From Bacteroides sp. (lineage in GTDB: Bacteria > Bacteroidota > Bacteroidia > Bacteroidales > Muribaculaceae), in NCBI GenBank assembly GCA_014801735.1, contig JAAVDO010000001.1, forward strand, positions 20,260-56,763: a stretch of 36,504 nucleotides of DNA, in the 5' to 3' direction. Each line of letters begins with the position of its first letter. The stretch's first letter is position 1. The notes under the pieces were generated by a model, which did no database searches, was not told where the DNA came from, and saw nothing but the letters and a program-made list of their open reading frames with translations. Position numbers and translations under genes: made by a program. This document shows positions 23,145 through 31,731 of this stretch, piece by piece.

Positions 23145-25345
23145 AGACTTTTCCGCATTTCAGACAACTTGATGCAATGGACTGTGGGCCAACATGTCTA
23201 CGTATGATCGCAAAGTATTATGGTAAGGACTTTTCTATAGAAACTTTGCGCAAACGCTCGTTTATTACTAGGGCAGGTGTATCTATGCTTGGGATCAGTG
23301 ATGCCGCGGAATCTATCGGATTCAAGACCATGGGGGTTCGGATATCCATGAATCAACTCATTAATGATATGCCCTTGCCATGCATTCTCCATTGGAATCA
23401 GCGTCATTTTGTTGTCTGTTATAAAATTAAAAAAACAAGGGATGGTCATAGATTTTTTATAGCTGATCCGGCATCAAAAAAATTGTCATACTCTGAATCT
23501 GAGATGAAGAAGTGCTGGATTTCTACACGGACAGATGGGAAAGATTGCGGCGCGGCTCTTGCATTGGAGCCAACGCCTGGTTTTTATTCCGGGAGAGATG
23601 AGAGTGGAGTTTCGCAACGGTCTCTATCATTTTTCTTAAAATACCTTCGTCCTTATAGGCTAGAAATCATCCAATTATTTGTTGGAATGATTGTCGCAAG
23701 TATTCTTCAATTGATATTCCCGTTCCTTACGCAAGGATTAGTAGATATTGGCATTAAGGGGCATAGTATAAATTTTATAGTGCTGATTTTAGCTGCTCAG
23801 TTATTCATATCAGTTTCACAAGTTGGTGTTGAGTTTATTCGGAGCTGGCTATTATTACATATAAATGCACGGGTTAATATTTCACTCATCTCAGATTTTC
23901 TAATAAAGCTGATGAAATTACCGTTAAGCTATTTTGATTCCAAGAATGTCGGAGATATCATGCAACGTATAGGAGATCATGGGCGTATCGAGTCTTTCTT
24001 GATGGGATCTTCGATCTCTACATTGTTTTCTTTTGTCAATTTCTTTATATTTGCTTTCGTGTTAGCAATCTACAATCCTGTAATTCTGCTAATTTTCCTT
24101 ATTGGGAATGGCTTATATATTGGCTGGGTGTCAGCTTTTATGAAATACCGAAGAGAACTAGATATTCGAAGGTTTGAGCAGTCTGCAGGTGAGCAGAGTA
24201 GTATCATCCAGATGATCACCGGAATGCAAGAAATTAAACTTAATAACTGCGAACGACAAAAAAGATGGCAATGGGAACGTATTCAGGTTAAGTTGTTCAA
24301 ATTAAGTGTGAAAGGACAGGCTTTAGGTCAGTTTCAACAAGTAGGTTCGGTCTTTTTTAATCAAATGACCAATATCATAATTTCTTTTATCGCTGCTAAA
24401 TGCGTGGTTGAAGGAACGATGACCTTGGGTATGATGGTTTCACTCACATATATAGTTGGGGCACTTAATGGCCCAGTTAATTCCTTTATTGGTTTCATTC
24501 GTCAGTTTCAAGATGCGAAGATCAGTCTTGAACGCCTTAACGAAATTCATAATAAGGATGACGAAGAACTGAATATCACTGATAAAAGTAATTCTTTGCC
24601 GGAGAATAAAGATATCTTCATAGAGAATCTCTCATTTAGTTATGATGGAGCGGAGCGTGATTATGTTCTGAATAATATTTACCTACGAATTCCGGCGGGA
24701 AAAGTAACGGCTATTGTTGGGCCGAGCGGAGGAGGTAAGACAACGCTTGTAAAACTTCTCCTGGGTTTCTATCAACCCGTCAAGGGATCCATCTTGATAG
24801 GTAATATATCACTCAATAGTATTAATCCCCATTTGTGGCGAAACAATACTGGCGCAGTAATGCAGGATGGATTCATTTTTTCTGATACGATTGCAAATAA
24901 TATAGCAATAGCTACCGATAATATCGACCATGAACGCCTGATAGAAGCTGTGGAAACTGCTAATATTCGTGATTTTATAGACTCGTTGCCATTGGGATAT
25001 AATACAAAGATCGGTATGGAGGGTAATGGTATTAGCCAAGGACAGAGACAACGGATTCTAATAGCACGTACCGTTTATAAGAACCCACACTACATTTTCT
25101 TTGACGAGGCTACTAACGCTCTTGATGCAAATAATGAACGTAAGATTATGGCTAATCTTCATCAGTTTTATAAAGGTAAGACAGTAGTTGTTGTCGCTCA
25201 TAGATTAAGTACTGTCCGCGACGCTGATAATATTATTGTCATTGACAATGGTAAGATTGCAGAACAAGGATCTCATCAAGAACTTGTTGAGCGCAAAGGC
25301 AAATATTATACACTTATTAAAAACCAGCTTGAACTTGGCAAATGA
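23141..25345 (+). CDS. C39-peptidase ABC exporter (PCAT type)
   Basis: 734 residues. The N-terminal C39 peptidase has Cys15 (DAMDCGPTCL), His89 (NQRHFVV) and Asp109 (IADP), which cleave double-glycine leaders. A six-helix membrane domain follows (about 165-470), then an ATPase domain with Walker A GPSGGGKTT (527-535), signature ISQGQRQR (about 631), Walker B FFDEATNALD (D655/E656) and an H-loop AHRLST. It should remove the leader after the LGKILGG of the two precursors in this window and export the core to the periplasm. Third gene of the export operon; an adaptor-like protein follows by 4-base overlap. Confidence 0.95.
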   Translation: MKTFPHFRQLDAMDCGPTCLRMIAKYYGKDFSIETLRKRSFITRAGVSMLGISDAAESIGFKTMGVRISMNQLINDMPLPCILHWNQRHFVVCYKIKKTRDGHRFFIADPASKKLSYSESEMKKCWISTRTDGKDCGAALALEPTPGFYSGRDESGVSQRSLSFFLKYLRPYRLEIIQLFVGMIVASILQLIFPFLTQGLVDIGIKGHSINFIVLILAAQLFISVSQVGVEFIRSWLLLHINARVNISLISDFLIKLMKLPLSYFDSKNVGDIMQRIGDHGRIESFLMGSSISTLFSFVNFFIFAFVLAIYNPVILLIFLIGNGLYIGWVSAFMKYRRELDIRRFEQSAGEQSSIIQMITGMQEIKLNNCERQKRWQWERIQVKLFKLSVKGQALGQFQQVGSVFFNQMTNIIISFIAAKCVVEGTMTLGMMVSLTYIVGALNGPVNSFIGFIRQFQDAKISLERLNEIHNKDDEELNITDKSNSLPENKDIFIENLSFSYDGAERDYVLNNIYLRIPAGKVTAIVGPSGGGKTTLVKLLLGFYQPVKGSILIGNISLNSINPHLWRNNTGAVMQDGFIFSDTIANNIAIATDNIDHERLIEAVETANIRDFIDSLPLGYNTKIGMEGNGISQGQRQRILIARTVYKNPHYIFFDEATNALDANNERKIMANLHQFYKGKTVVVVAHRLSTVRDADNIIVIDNGKIAEQGSHQELVERKGKYYTLIKNQLELGK

Positions 25346-25857
25346 TGGAGGAATTGAAAAATATGGCATCAAATAAAGATGTAGAGCTTCTAAGTGAAGA
25401 AGTTCAGGATGTCATGAACCGTATTCCCTCAGCGATTATTCGTTGGGGAATGACTGTGATGGCAGTAATTTTGGGTGGAATACTTATAGCATCTGCATAT
25501 ATTAGGTGGCCCCAAATTATAGAATGTTCTTTTGAAGGTCATCAAGTTGGGAATATTGTAGTTTTGAAAACTGCATTGTCTCCAAAAGCAATGAATTATC
25601 TGTTGCATGGGGACGAAAAAAGTATCCGTGTATATTCCCCTATGTTTCAACAAAAGTATTCAGAAGATGGAATAAATGCAAAAATAAAAAATATATCAAT
25701 TTTAAGTTATTCAAACGATCAATATAATACTACTCTGACAGTCGTTCTGGATCACAATAAGGTAACTGTTGATTCAATTTTCTATGGAAATATTCAGTTT
25801 ATTGTCTCGGAGAACACTTTGCTTCAATCAATAGTAGGGAGTGTAAAACGTTGGTAA
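25342..25857 (+). CDS. Minimal HlyD-like export adaptor
   Basis: 171 residues. The N-terminus matches the inner-membrane start of Bacteroidetes HlyD-type adaptors (SEEVQDVMNRIPSAIIRWGM, then a membrane helix to about residue 55), and the end (FIVSENTLLQSIVGSVKR) resembles the final beta domain of such adaptors. The lipoyl and long coiled-coil parts that normally span the periplasm are missing. Either it is a naturally short family that works with the C39 exporter, or an internally deleted adaptor. There is no frameshift and it is the last gene of the operon, followed by hairpins. Confidence 0.7.
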   Translation: MMEELKNMASNKDVELLSEEVQDVMNRIPSAIIRWGMTVMAVILGGILIASAYIRWPQIIECSFEGHQVGNIVVLKTALSPKAMNYLLHGDEKSIRVYSPMFQQKYSEDGINAKIKNISILSYSNDQYNTTLTVVLDHNKVTVDSIFYGNIQFIVSENTLLQSIVGSVKRW

Positions 25858-25918
25858 TTGCCTTTACTGTTTAAATAAATCATATGGATTTATTTGAAAA
25901 CACACTTGATAGGCAATT
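25856..25918 (+). terminator. Nested inverted repeat after the export operon
   Basis: Outer arms AATTGCC/GGCAATT (25856-25862 / 25912-25918) enclose a perfect 9-bp hairpin AAATAAATC / GATTTATTT (25873-25881 / 25887-25895). It begins within the stop codon of the last export gene. There is no long T-run; probably a 3'-end structure. Confidence 0.5.
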
Positions 25919-25936
25919 GAGTCTTACTGGGTTGAC

Positions 25937-26041
25937 TTAATATAATAATACTTTTTGTTGGTGTTTTGTAATGACGAGAAGATTATCCCAGTGGAGTTCT
26001 TCGGCTGCTTCGACGAGGGTCTCAAGGTAACGTTTTCGTGA
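25937..26041 (-). pseudogene. Remnant, possibly the C-terminus of a DUF4143-type AAA ATPase
   Basis: A minus-strand frame reads RKRYLETLVEAAEELHWDNL then LVITKHQQKVLLY and stops. The pattern E(x)LVEAAEEL-x-x-DNLLVIT resembles the end of DUF4143/AAA ATPases found in genome islands, with neighbouring codons of higher GC than the flanks. A stop lies directly upstream (26042-26044), so only a fragment remains. Family assignment is tentative. Confidence 0.4.
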
Positions 26042-26131
26042 TTACACAGATGACATATAGTAGCATACTTGAATTAGCTGTTCTACTTTAGTTCCTTTTC
26101 GATGAAACAAATTCAATTATCTACAATGCTG

Positions 26132-26776
26132 TCAAAATGAAGATGGGTCTTTGAGAAAGATATCCAACTCCATACAATTTAAGTACCTACTTTTACTGCA
26201 TGAAACCGTTGATAGATGTTTTTTCATCCCATCAACAATGGGTTGCTGGATAGCATAATCCACTGTTGATGAGGTTTTAGCTAAAGCCCACATCATCGTT
26301 GCAAATCCAGAAGTAGGGTCAGTATCTCTGAATTCTGTTAAGAATACAAACATATGAGGCAGACTTAAAAATAAATCTTTTTCATGAGTGATATGTTCAC
26401 ATATTTTACGAGTTGATTCGTATTTACCTTTCAAATTATATTCCTTAATCTTTGCTAACGCAGCTCCTGCTGGGTCGGCTTTATCCCCATCTTTCAGATG
26501 AATTAGAAAATTCTCCCAGGTTTTCTTCTCAATTAATATCAGTTGGCTTCCACTACTATCAACTGCAATAGCATCAACAGACTGAGGAGTTCCTATTCCT
26601 GTGCCCATATCTTGTTGATATGTTCGTGCTGCTCCGTCAAAATCTAGAATCTCAGACGTAGATTTATTAGAACAGCTATTATATTGCAAACAACATGCTT
26701 TGATATCACATATTGTTGAAACATTAACTCCTGCATAGGACGCGATTGCCATATATGTATCTTGTGCATTGATCAT
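26132..26776 (-). CDS. Putative PD-(D/E)xK nuclease partner of the ATPase
   Basis: 214 residues. The central SVDAIAVDSS ... LILIEKKTW gives Asp68-X14-Glu83-x-Lys85, the spacing of a PD-(D/E)xK nuclease core (beta strand, Asp, strand, ExK). The usual Pro before the Asp is absent, so the fold needs proof. It overlaps the ATPase gene by 4 bases and follows it, an arrangement found in phage-defence pairs where an ABC-type ATPase senses and a nuclease acts. Several Cys in the N-terminal part (CDIKACCLQYNSC) could bind metal. I cannot match it to a named system. Confidence 0.6.
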   Translation of the reverse strand: MINAQDTYMAIASYAGVNVSTICDIKACCLQYNSCSNKSTSEILDFDGAARTYQQDMGTGIGTPQSVDAIAVDSSGSQLILIEKKTWENFLIHLKDGDKADPAGAALAKIKEYNLKGKYESTRKICEHITHEKDLFLSLPHMFVFLTEFRDTDPTSGFATMMWALAKTSSTVDYAIQQPIVDGMKKHLSTVSCSKSRYLNCMELDIFLKDPSSF

Positions 26777-28089
26777 TCTGCAGATTTCGGATTAGGAATG
26801 TTCATGATATGACGTAAGGGCTCTGCTAATTTTGAAAAAACGAGATTTAGATTATCTGTAACTTCAAAAATCCTTGAAAGACCGTGCTTAATAGTATCGG
26901 CAAAATAATAGTTAACATCTTTCTCTGCATTATATTTTGCAGAATAAAATCTTATAGCTTGAATGAAATATGGGCTATGAGTACTAATGACAATAGGGAT
27001 GCCAGCTTGAACCAACTGAAGTATAACATTTGCAAAATGAACTTGCCACTCAGGATGTAAATGATTTTCAGGTTCGTCCCAAATCAATACTTTATTTGGA
27101 CCTATTATTTCGCTTTGAAGTAAAAGCTGGAGAACTCCAAAAGTTTTTGTTCCAGAGGCAGTATTAATAGGAGAGAAAGAGTTACCGTCACTAACAAAAT
27201 TTAGACGGTTGGTATCTTTATTGAATCGGAATGAGCCTTTCATTATATCTTCTACGTGAGTAATGAGCTCTTTATTTTCATTGAACATACCAACCGAGAT
27301 ATCTTTTGCATAGGCCATCTTATTTATAAAGTCCTTAATGTGAGTTGGAATCATACCAATACGAAAGAAAGCTCGCGGTCCTTCTACCTCGACATATTGC
27401 ATAGAATAACTCAAAGTATCAATCATATGCAGATAGAGAGGTGATTCAACATACGTTGCATCTTCAAGATATTCCTGTCCTTTGCATTTAACTTCTTTAA
27501 CTATATTATTCTCAATAGAAAAAGAGATGTTGGATTCCTCAGCATCTGAGATATCAAAAAAGACCTTAGATATATCTGTTCCTACAGAACATACTGAATT
27601 CATAAACTCAGATTCAATAAGGCTCTGTATTGAAGACGCTTGAACTGCAGCGGGATTGCTTCTCTTCTCAATTATTAACTCAAGATTTTTCAGGTCATTC
27701 TCAATATTCGCTTTGGTCCGCGGAGTAACATTTTCAATCTGACTAATAATTGAAACAACGTATTCACGTAATTGAGGAATTGTGATCTCACTCTCTATTA
27801 GCATCTTTTTTAGTTGATATTCACGAGGAATAGCATTATAAAGATTTTGAGAACGGAGAGCTCGTATACTCCTGATTCTTGTATACAATGCCCGAATATG
27901 TTTGTCAAGTAAATTATCGGATCTGCTAAAAGATTTATCTTGAGTCGATTTCAGTACCTGGACAACAGAGAAAAGCATTTTGCCCACTGTGCTTTTCCCA
28001 GATCCATTTTCACCAGCGATTACTGTAAGTCCATTTAGCTTGATTAGAGCTTCTTGAACCTTATTGATGTTGTTTATGGAGAGGATCAT
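26773..28089 (-). CDS. ABC/RecF-type AAA ATPase (AAA_15/AAA_21-like)
   Basis: 438 residues from the ATG at 28089 (MILSINNINKVQEALIKLNG). Upstream in-frame ATGs are rejected because a -7 element lies at 28118-28125. Walker A is GENGSGKST at 26-34; a long helical insertion follows; the signature-like NTASGTKTFGVLQLL and Walker B VLIWDEPENHLHPEW with the D-loop/H-loop STHSP complete the domain. Such ATPases (OLD, PtuA, AriA relatives) often sense phage or DNA ends and license a nuclease. It is paired with a putative nuclease by 4-base overlap and has its own promoter element, so the pair looks like an independent cassette inside the RiPP locus. Confidence 0.85.
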   Translation of the reverse strand: MILSINNINKVQEALIKLNGLTVIAGENGSGKSTVGKMLFSVVQVLKSTQDKSFSRSDNLLDKHIRALYTRIRSIRALRSQNLYNAIPREYQLKKMLIESEITIPQLREYVVSIISQIENVTPRTKANIENDLKNLELIIEKRSNPAAVQASSIQSLIESEFMNSVCSVGTDISKVFFDISDAEESNISFSIENNIVKEVKCKGQEYLEDATYVESPLYLHMIDTLSYSMQYVEVEGPRAFFRIGMIPTHIKDFINKMAYAKDISVGMFNENKELITHVEDIMKGSFRFNKDTNRLNFVSDGNSFSPINTASGTKTFGVLQLLLQSEIIGPNKVLIWDEPENHLHPEWQVHFANVILQLVQAGIPIVISTHSPYFIQAIRFYSAKYNAEKDVNYYFADTIKHGLSRIFEVTDNLNLVFSKLAEPLRHIMNIPNPKSAE

Positions 28090-28117
28090 ACGAAATTGAT
28101 TGTTCAAATTTTGGGTA

Positions 28118-28125
28118 CAAAGATA
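28118..28125 (-). promoter_or_regulatory. -7 element of the ATPase/nuclease pair
   Basis: TATCTTTG on the minus strand, 28 bases before ATG 28089. No exact TTTG at 19-21 bases upstream. Confidence 0.5.
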
Positions 28126-28189
28126 CGAATTATTCTTGAAAATCTGTAATGTCAAACCACCGATAGCAGTATAGCAGGAGAACCACATC

Positions 28190-28665
28190 AAATTTTCATA
28201 ACCTAAAGCGTCTTGCCAACGAATATGTACACATATCCATTGGCAGGATCAGACTGACCATCCTCACATGTCCGCTCAGTCAGTTGAATCCCATTTACAT
28301 GTCCGTCGGATGTTGAGCCATAACTATACGGTTGCTTTCATTGAAATTTACACAGTGTTGTTTGACTGAAAAGTTAACTGTCTAAAAGACCATGTAATGG
28401 TCAGCCTTTTTTCGGACGGATACATTCTATCGGGATACGGGTGAGCATCACACATAACATAATAGACAAAAGTGAAACTTGTTCGGACCGGTCATTTGGA
28501 TGGTCTGCTTTCCCTGTGTCAGGAAGGACGGGACTTGTGCAGGGGAATCAACTCGCTTTAATTGATACTTAAGCGTGGATACTTGAAGCTCAGCTTGCTT
28601 AAGTTGCAAGGATCACGTGTCTTCACACTCGTTGAATCCATATACTAAGGATAACATAAACCCTA
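28190..28665. other. Gene-free region between the ATPase cassette and the biosynthetic operon
   Basis: About 475 bases of mixed composition. Seen: a short plus-strand hairpin GACCAT/ATGGTC (28388-28402) followed by CAGCC and six T, and a 27-codon minus-strand frame from ATG 28640 (MDSTSVKTRDPCNLSKLSFK...) with no family or signal. It looks like decayed DNA from past rearrangement; nothing is called. Confidence 0.4.
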
Positions 28666-29823
28666 TCAAAATACAATTGATTCACATCGGGATATTTCAT
28701 TATAAAGAGCAATCATTTTATAAGAATAATCCTCAAAAGGTTTATTTCCTGGAGACAGCTCTCGTGATTCCTTAGCCGTAATAGCTCCTCCAATAAGTTT
28801 TTCGACATTCTTGAGAAGTGCCTCTGCTAGTATCTCAACCTTTCCTTCTTTCGAATGTGTACTATTTAGGCTTACAAACTCAGTCTTATCATATCCAGCT
28901 AATGATGAAGAGAGTCCCCAGTTACAATTTGCAATTATTGGTAGACCAGCATCTTTCATTTCGGTAGCCACCAACCCGTATTCTTCATATCTAGAAGGTA
29001 TAACTCCCAATAATGCATCTTTATACAAACTCTGAACATCATTATTATCCAAGTATCCTGTAAAGATTACCCTTTGAGATACACTGATGCTACTCCTCAA
29101 TAGAGAGGACAATAACGGTCCATCACCAACAATAACTAGTGATAGTTTCTCAAAATTAGATATTACTCTTTTAAAAGCGTCTAAAAGGATACTTATTCCT
29201 TTATTATCATCAAGTCTCCCTACAAAAAGAATAAAGGGTTTAGATATTGCTGCTTTATTAGTATTTCTCATTTTGTTTGACTGTGGTGGAAGTTGATGTT
29301 TTAAAAGGACTACTCTCTCATGAGGAATAGAGTAGTTATTCTCGATATAATACCTGCGATACGATGACATAACGATAATTTTATCGCAAATAGAAACTAG
29401 ATTCGATTCCGCAAGTCTTAATTCCTTAGATTCTATGTTATATATATCGCAATCGGAATAATGTAAGGTTAGGAGTGAAGCTGATCTAATAAACAAGATA
29501 CGGAGGTATTTTGCCAATTGATAACATCCCATAAAGTTATAATGAAATATGATATCCTCATTTGTATCAATGTATCGAACCAAAAGATAGGCTACATTTC
29601 TGTAATATGTACTTTTCCCTTTCTTAACAGCCGGAATATTAATATATCTAACATTATTAGACTGATAAATTATTACATCGGGACGGTTTTGCAAAAGATT
29701 TACAATCGTTATGCTATATGACGTATATTTCTGAATTATATCTAAAATAGTTTGAATGTATCTACCTACTCCAAATTTTGCGGCCAAACTATCCTCTGTA
29801 AAAATATAAACATGTTTGCTCAT
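28666..29823 (-). CDS. GT4-type glycosyltransferase of the RiPP locus
   Basis: 385 residues with the GT-B fold: N-terminal acceptor domain starting HVYIFTEDSLAAKFGVGRYI, C-terminal donor domain with FILFVGRLDDNKGISILLDA, LVIVGDGPLLSSLL, VIFTGYLDNNDVQSLYKDA and the sugar-nucleotide motif PSRYEEYGLVATEMKDAGLP. It resembles the glycosyltransferase subgroup (TIGR04157-like) that goes with GG-leader radical SAM loci in Bacteroidetes. It is the last gene of the biosynthetic operon, overlapping the LanC-like gene by 4 bases. It probably glycosylates the peptide or a carrier (inference). Confidence 0.88.
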   Translation of the reverse strand: MSKHVYIFTEDSLAAKFGVGRYIQTILDIIQKYTSYSITIVNLLQNRPDVIIYQSNNVRYINIPAVKKGKSTYYRNVAYLLVRYIDTNEDIIFHYNFMGCYQLAKYLRILFIRSASLLTLHYSDCDIYNIESKELRLAESNLVSICDKIIVMSSYRRYYIENNYSIPHERVVLLKHQLPPQSNKMRNTNKAAISKPFILFVGRLDDNKGISILLDAFKRVISNFEKLSLVIVGDGPLLSSLLRSSISVSQRVIFTGYLDNNDVQSLYKDALLGVIPSRYEEYGLVATEMKDAGLPIIANCNWGLSSSLAGYDKTEFVSLNSTHSKEGKVEILAEALLKNVEKLIGGAITAKESRELSPGNKPFEDYSYKMIALYNEISRCESIVF

Positions 29824-30521
29824 AAATAATTCATTAATTTAAGTCCTAAGCCGGCTATCCCTGATTTAATCCCTATTGGATATCTCATAATTTGATTCTT
29901 TAAAATAGTATCAGCGGGAAAATATAAGCTTGACGGAACTAATTCTTGATTCTTCCCAAATACTAAACTCTCTCCAAGCAAAGGTCTCCATAACGAGAAA
30001 TCAGTTATATCAATATTTCTATCGTAGCTCCCACCGAATTCGTAAAGGAATTGTTTCCATCTATTCAAGTATCTAATATCAAAAAAGATATTTGTTGAGG
30101 AGCTAATCCGGCACCAAACATAGAAAGAAACTCCCCGTAAACCACTATCAAAACTAAAGTCTTGCATTCGATGTATATCAGAATCCATAATCTTAGTATC
30201 TAGTTCAACGAGAATATCGTCTGGGTTAATATTCAAAATGCCTCTGTTATGAAGGTGCCAAATAATCCAGCCAATCCCTGACACTCCAGTGTCGAAGCTA
30301 TTCTCTGTTTTTAATGAAATGCTATCAAGGCATTCCTGGAGAATTTCACAAGCCAAATCTTGATATACGGAGGTAGATGTATATTGAGAATAGGCATATA
30401 AAGCTAAGGCAATTCCCGATTTCCCATAATATAGTCCTATGTCATCTATTGATTCGCAATATAGGATTAGATGCTCTATTACATCCTCTAAAGAAAGTTT
30501 TCCAGTCAAATTATGACTCAT
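29820..30521 (-). CDS. Short LanC-like protein lacking zinc ligands
   Basis: 233 residues, about half the length of a full LanC cyclase (about 400). It keeps the repeated Gly-rich turns of the LanC alpha/alpha barrel: LYYGKSGIALALYAYS, DTGVSGIGWIIWHLH, DSGLRGVSFYVWCR and IKSGIAGLGLKLM. The catalytic Cys...Cys-His zinc site of real cyclases (WCxG and CHG) is absent, so lanthionine cyclisation is unlikely. It may act as a binding scaffold for the precursor. The frame overlaps the pseudo-radical SAM gene by 11 bases and the GT4 gene by 4. Confidence 0.75.
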   Translation of the reverse strand: MSHNLTGKLSLEDVIEHLILYCESIDDIGLYYGKSGIALALYAYSQYTSTSVYQDLACEILQECLDSISLKTENSFDTGVSGIGWIIWHLHNRGILNINPDDILVELDTKIMDSDIHRMQDFSFDSGLRGVSFYVWCRISSSTNIFFDIRYLNRWKQFLYEFGGSYDRNIDITDFSLWRPLLGESLVFGKNQELVPSSLYFPADTILKNQIMRYPIGIKSGIAGLGLKLMNYL

Positions 30522-31728
30522 ACTTATAGCACATATTGGGAATACAAGTAATCAGTTCGTAATTGGAAATTGATGGACAAATAGTTTTATTAACGCATTG
30601 TCTACATGCCATAACTTTATCTCTTGTCAGGAACCAACAAGAGGAATGATCCATCTGCGTATACACCAATTCGGTCATAGAATTAGTCATGATATTACCA
30701 ATTAAAGAATAATTCAGGTTGGAATATGTGTCTCCATTAGGTAATATATATAATTTCCCAAAGAAATGCTCATTAATATTCTGACGTCGATGTATATCCA
30801 GCTTCGTACTTTTCTGCCTCAAAATATCATCCAGTGAATTAAACACATATTCTTTGAAGAAGTCTAAATTCGAACCTGTATATAGTGGGACAAGTTCTAT
30901 GTGACCGGATAACGTCTCTAATAATGATTCTGCAATTTCAAAATCATCAATAGATGAAATCATCTTTCGAAAGGTGATTCTTTCTCCATTATTTGACTGA
31001 ATTGCATTTTTATAATCCATAGATGTGTGTTTGTCGGTGATATTAATGATAAAACTTGTATCAGAAATATCATATCCGTCAAACAATACTAATTCATCTA
31101 TATCAGATAAATAAAATGTCTTCTTGAAGGAATACTTATTCAACAAATTTAGAACATCTGGAAGAAAAGTACATGTTGCTGAATTAAGGAAATTAACTTT
31201 AGGAATTCTAAATATGGAAAGGTGCATTAAGAGTCTCAAATAAGTTTCCGCCGTCATATACGAATATGTGTCAAATGAATGATTTGACAAGAATTGCTTA
31301 TATGAAGAATACTCGCAACCGTATTTATTGTCTTTGGGCGACAAATAGATTTCTACCTCGTTCAAATTTCTTATTACTTTTCTTCCATTATAGACCCCAT
31401 TTTCTTTGCGCAACCGGTCTATGGAATCATATATCTTACAAGCTGGAGCTATAATAAACGGTTTCGTTTCAGCAAAACAAATTCCGCCTGAATTCGAGTC
31501 TATAATTCTGTCTATAAAGGCTAATAGTGAGGGGTCTGAAGAATAATTTGAATCAAGTTCAATGCAATAACCATTCTCAGGCTTTTCAAGATACTCAAAG
31601 GCCTGTTTGATTATGTAAGACGGTTTTATAATGGCGTTATATAACCCATTTAAGGAATTATAAACCACGACTTCTGCATCATCTCTAAATATGAAAGTAT
31701 GTGGTTCCAGATATAAAAATTTTTCCAT
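30511..31728 (-). CDS. Pseudo-radical SAM protein (GG-Bacteroidales system)
   Basis: 405 residues with the layout of the radical SAM partner protein (TIGR04150-like) but no CX3CX2C cluster site; where it would be, only one Cys remains (NKYGCEYSSYKQF). The C-terminal part has SPASM-like cysteines (SSCWFLTRDKVMACRQCVNK, TICPS, CIPNMC). Such proteins are thought to bind or position the precursor for the active radical SAM enzyme; direct function is unproven. It starts 3 bases after the radical SAM stop codon. Confidence 0.85.
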   Translation of the reverse strand: MEKFLYLEPHTFIFRDDAEVVVYNSLNGLYNAIIKPSYIIKQAFEYLEKPENGYCIELDSNYSSDPSLLAFIDRIIDSNSGGICFAETKPFIIAPACKIYDSIDRLRKENGVYNGRKVIRNLNEVEIYLSPKDNKYGCEYSSYKQFLSNHSFDTYSYMTAETYLRLLMHLSIFRIPKVNFLNSATCTFLPDVLNLLNKYSFKKTFYLSDIDELVLFDGYDISDTSFIINITDKHTSMDYKNAIQSNNGERITFRKMISSIDDFEIAESLLETLSGHIELVPLYTGSNLDFFKEYVFNSLDDILRQKSTKLDIHRRQNINEHFFGKLYILPNGDTYSNLNYSLIGNIMTNSMTELVYTQMDHSSCWFLTRDKVMACRQCVNKTICPSISNYELITCIPNMCYKYES

Positions 31729-31731
31729 ATT

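Noticed and set aside
28090..28191. N-terminal extension of the ATPase
   Set aside because: It includes the -7 element and does not fit the ATPase fold, which begins at the first strand after ATG 28089.
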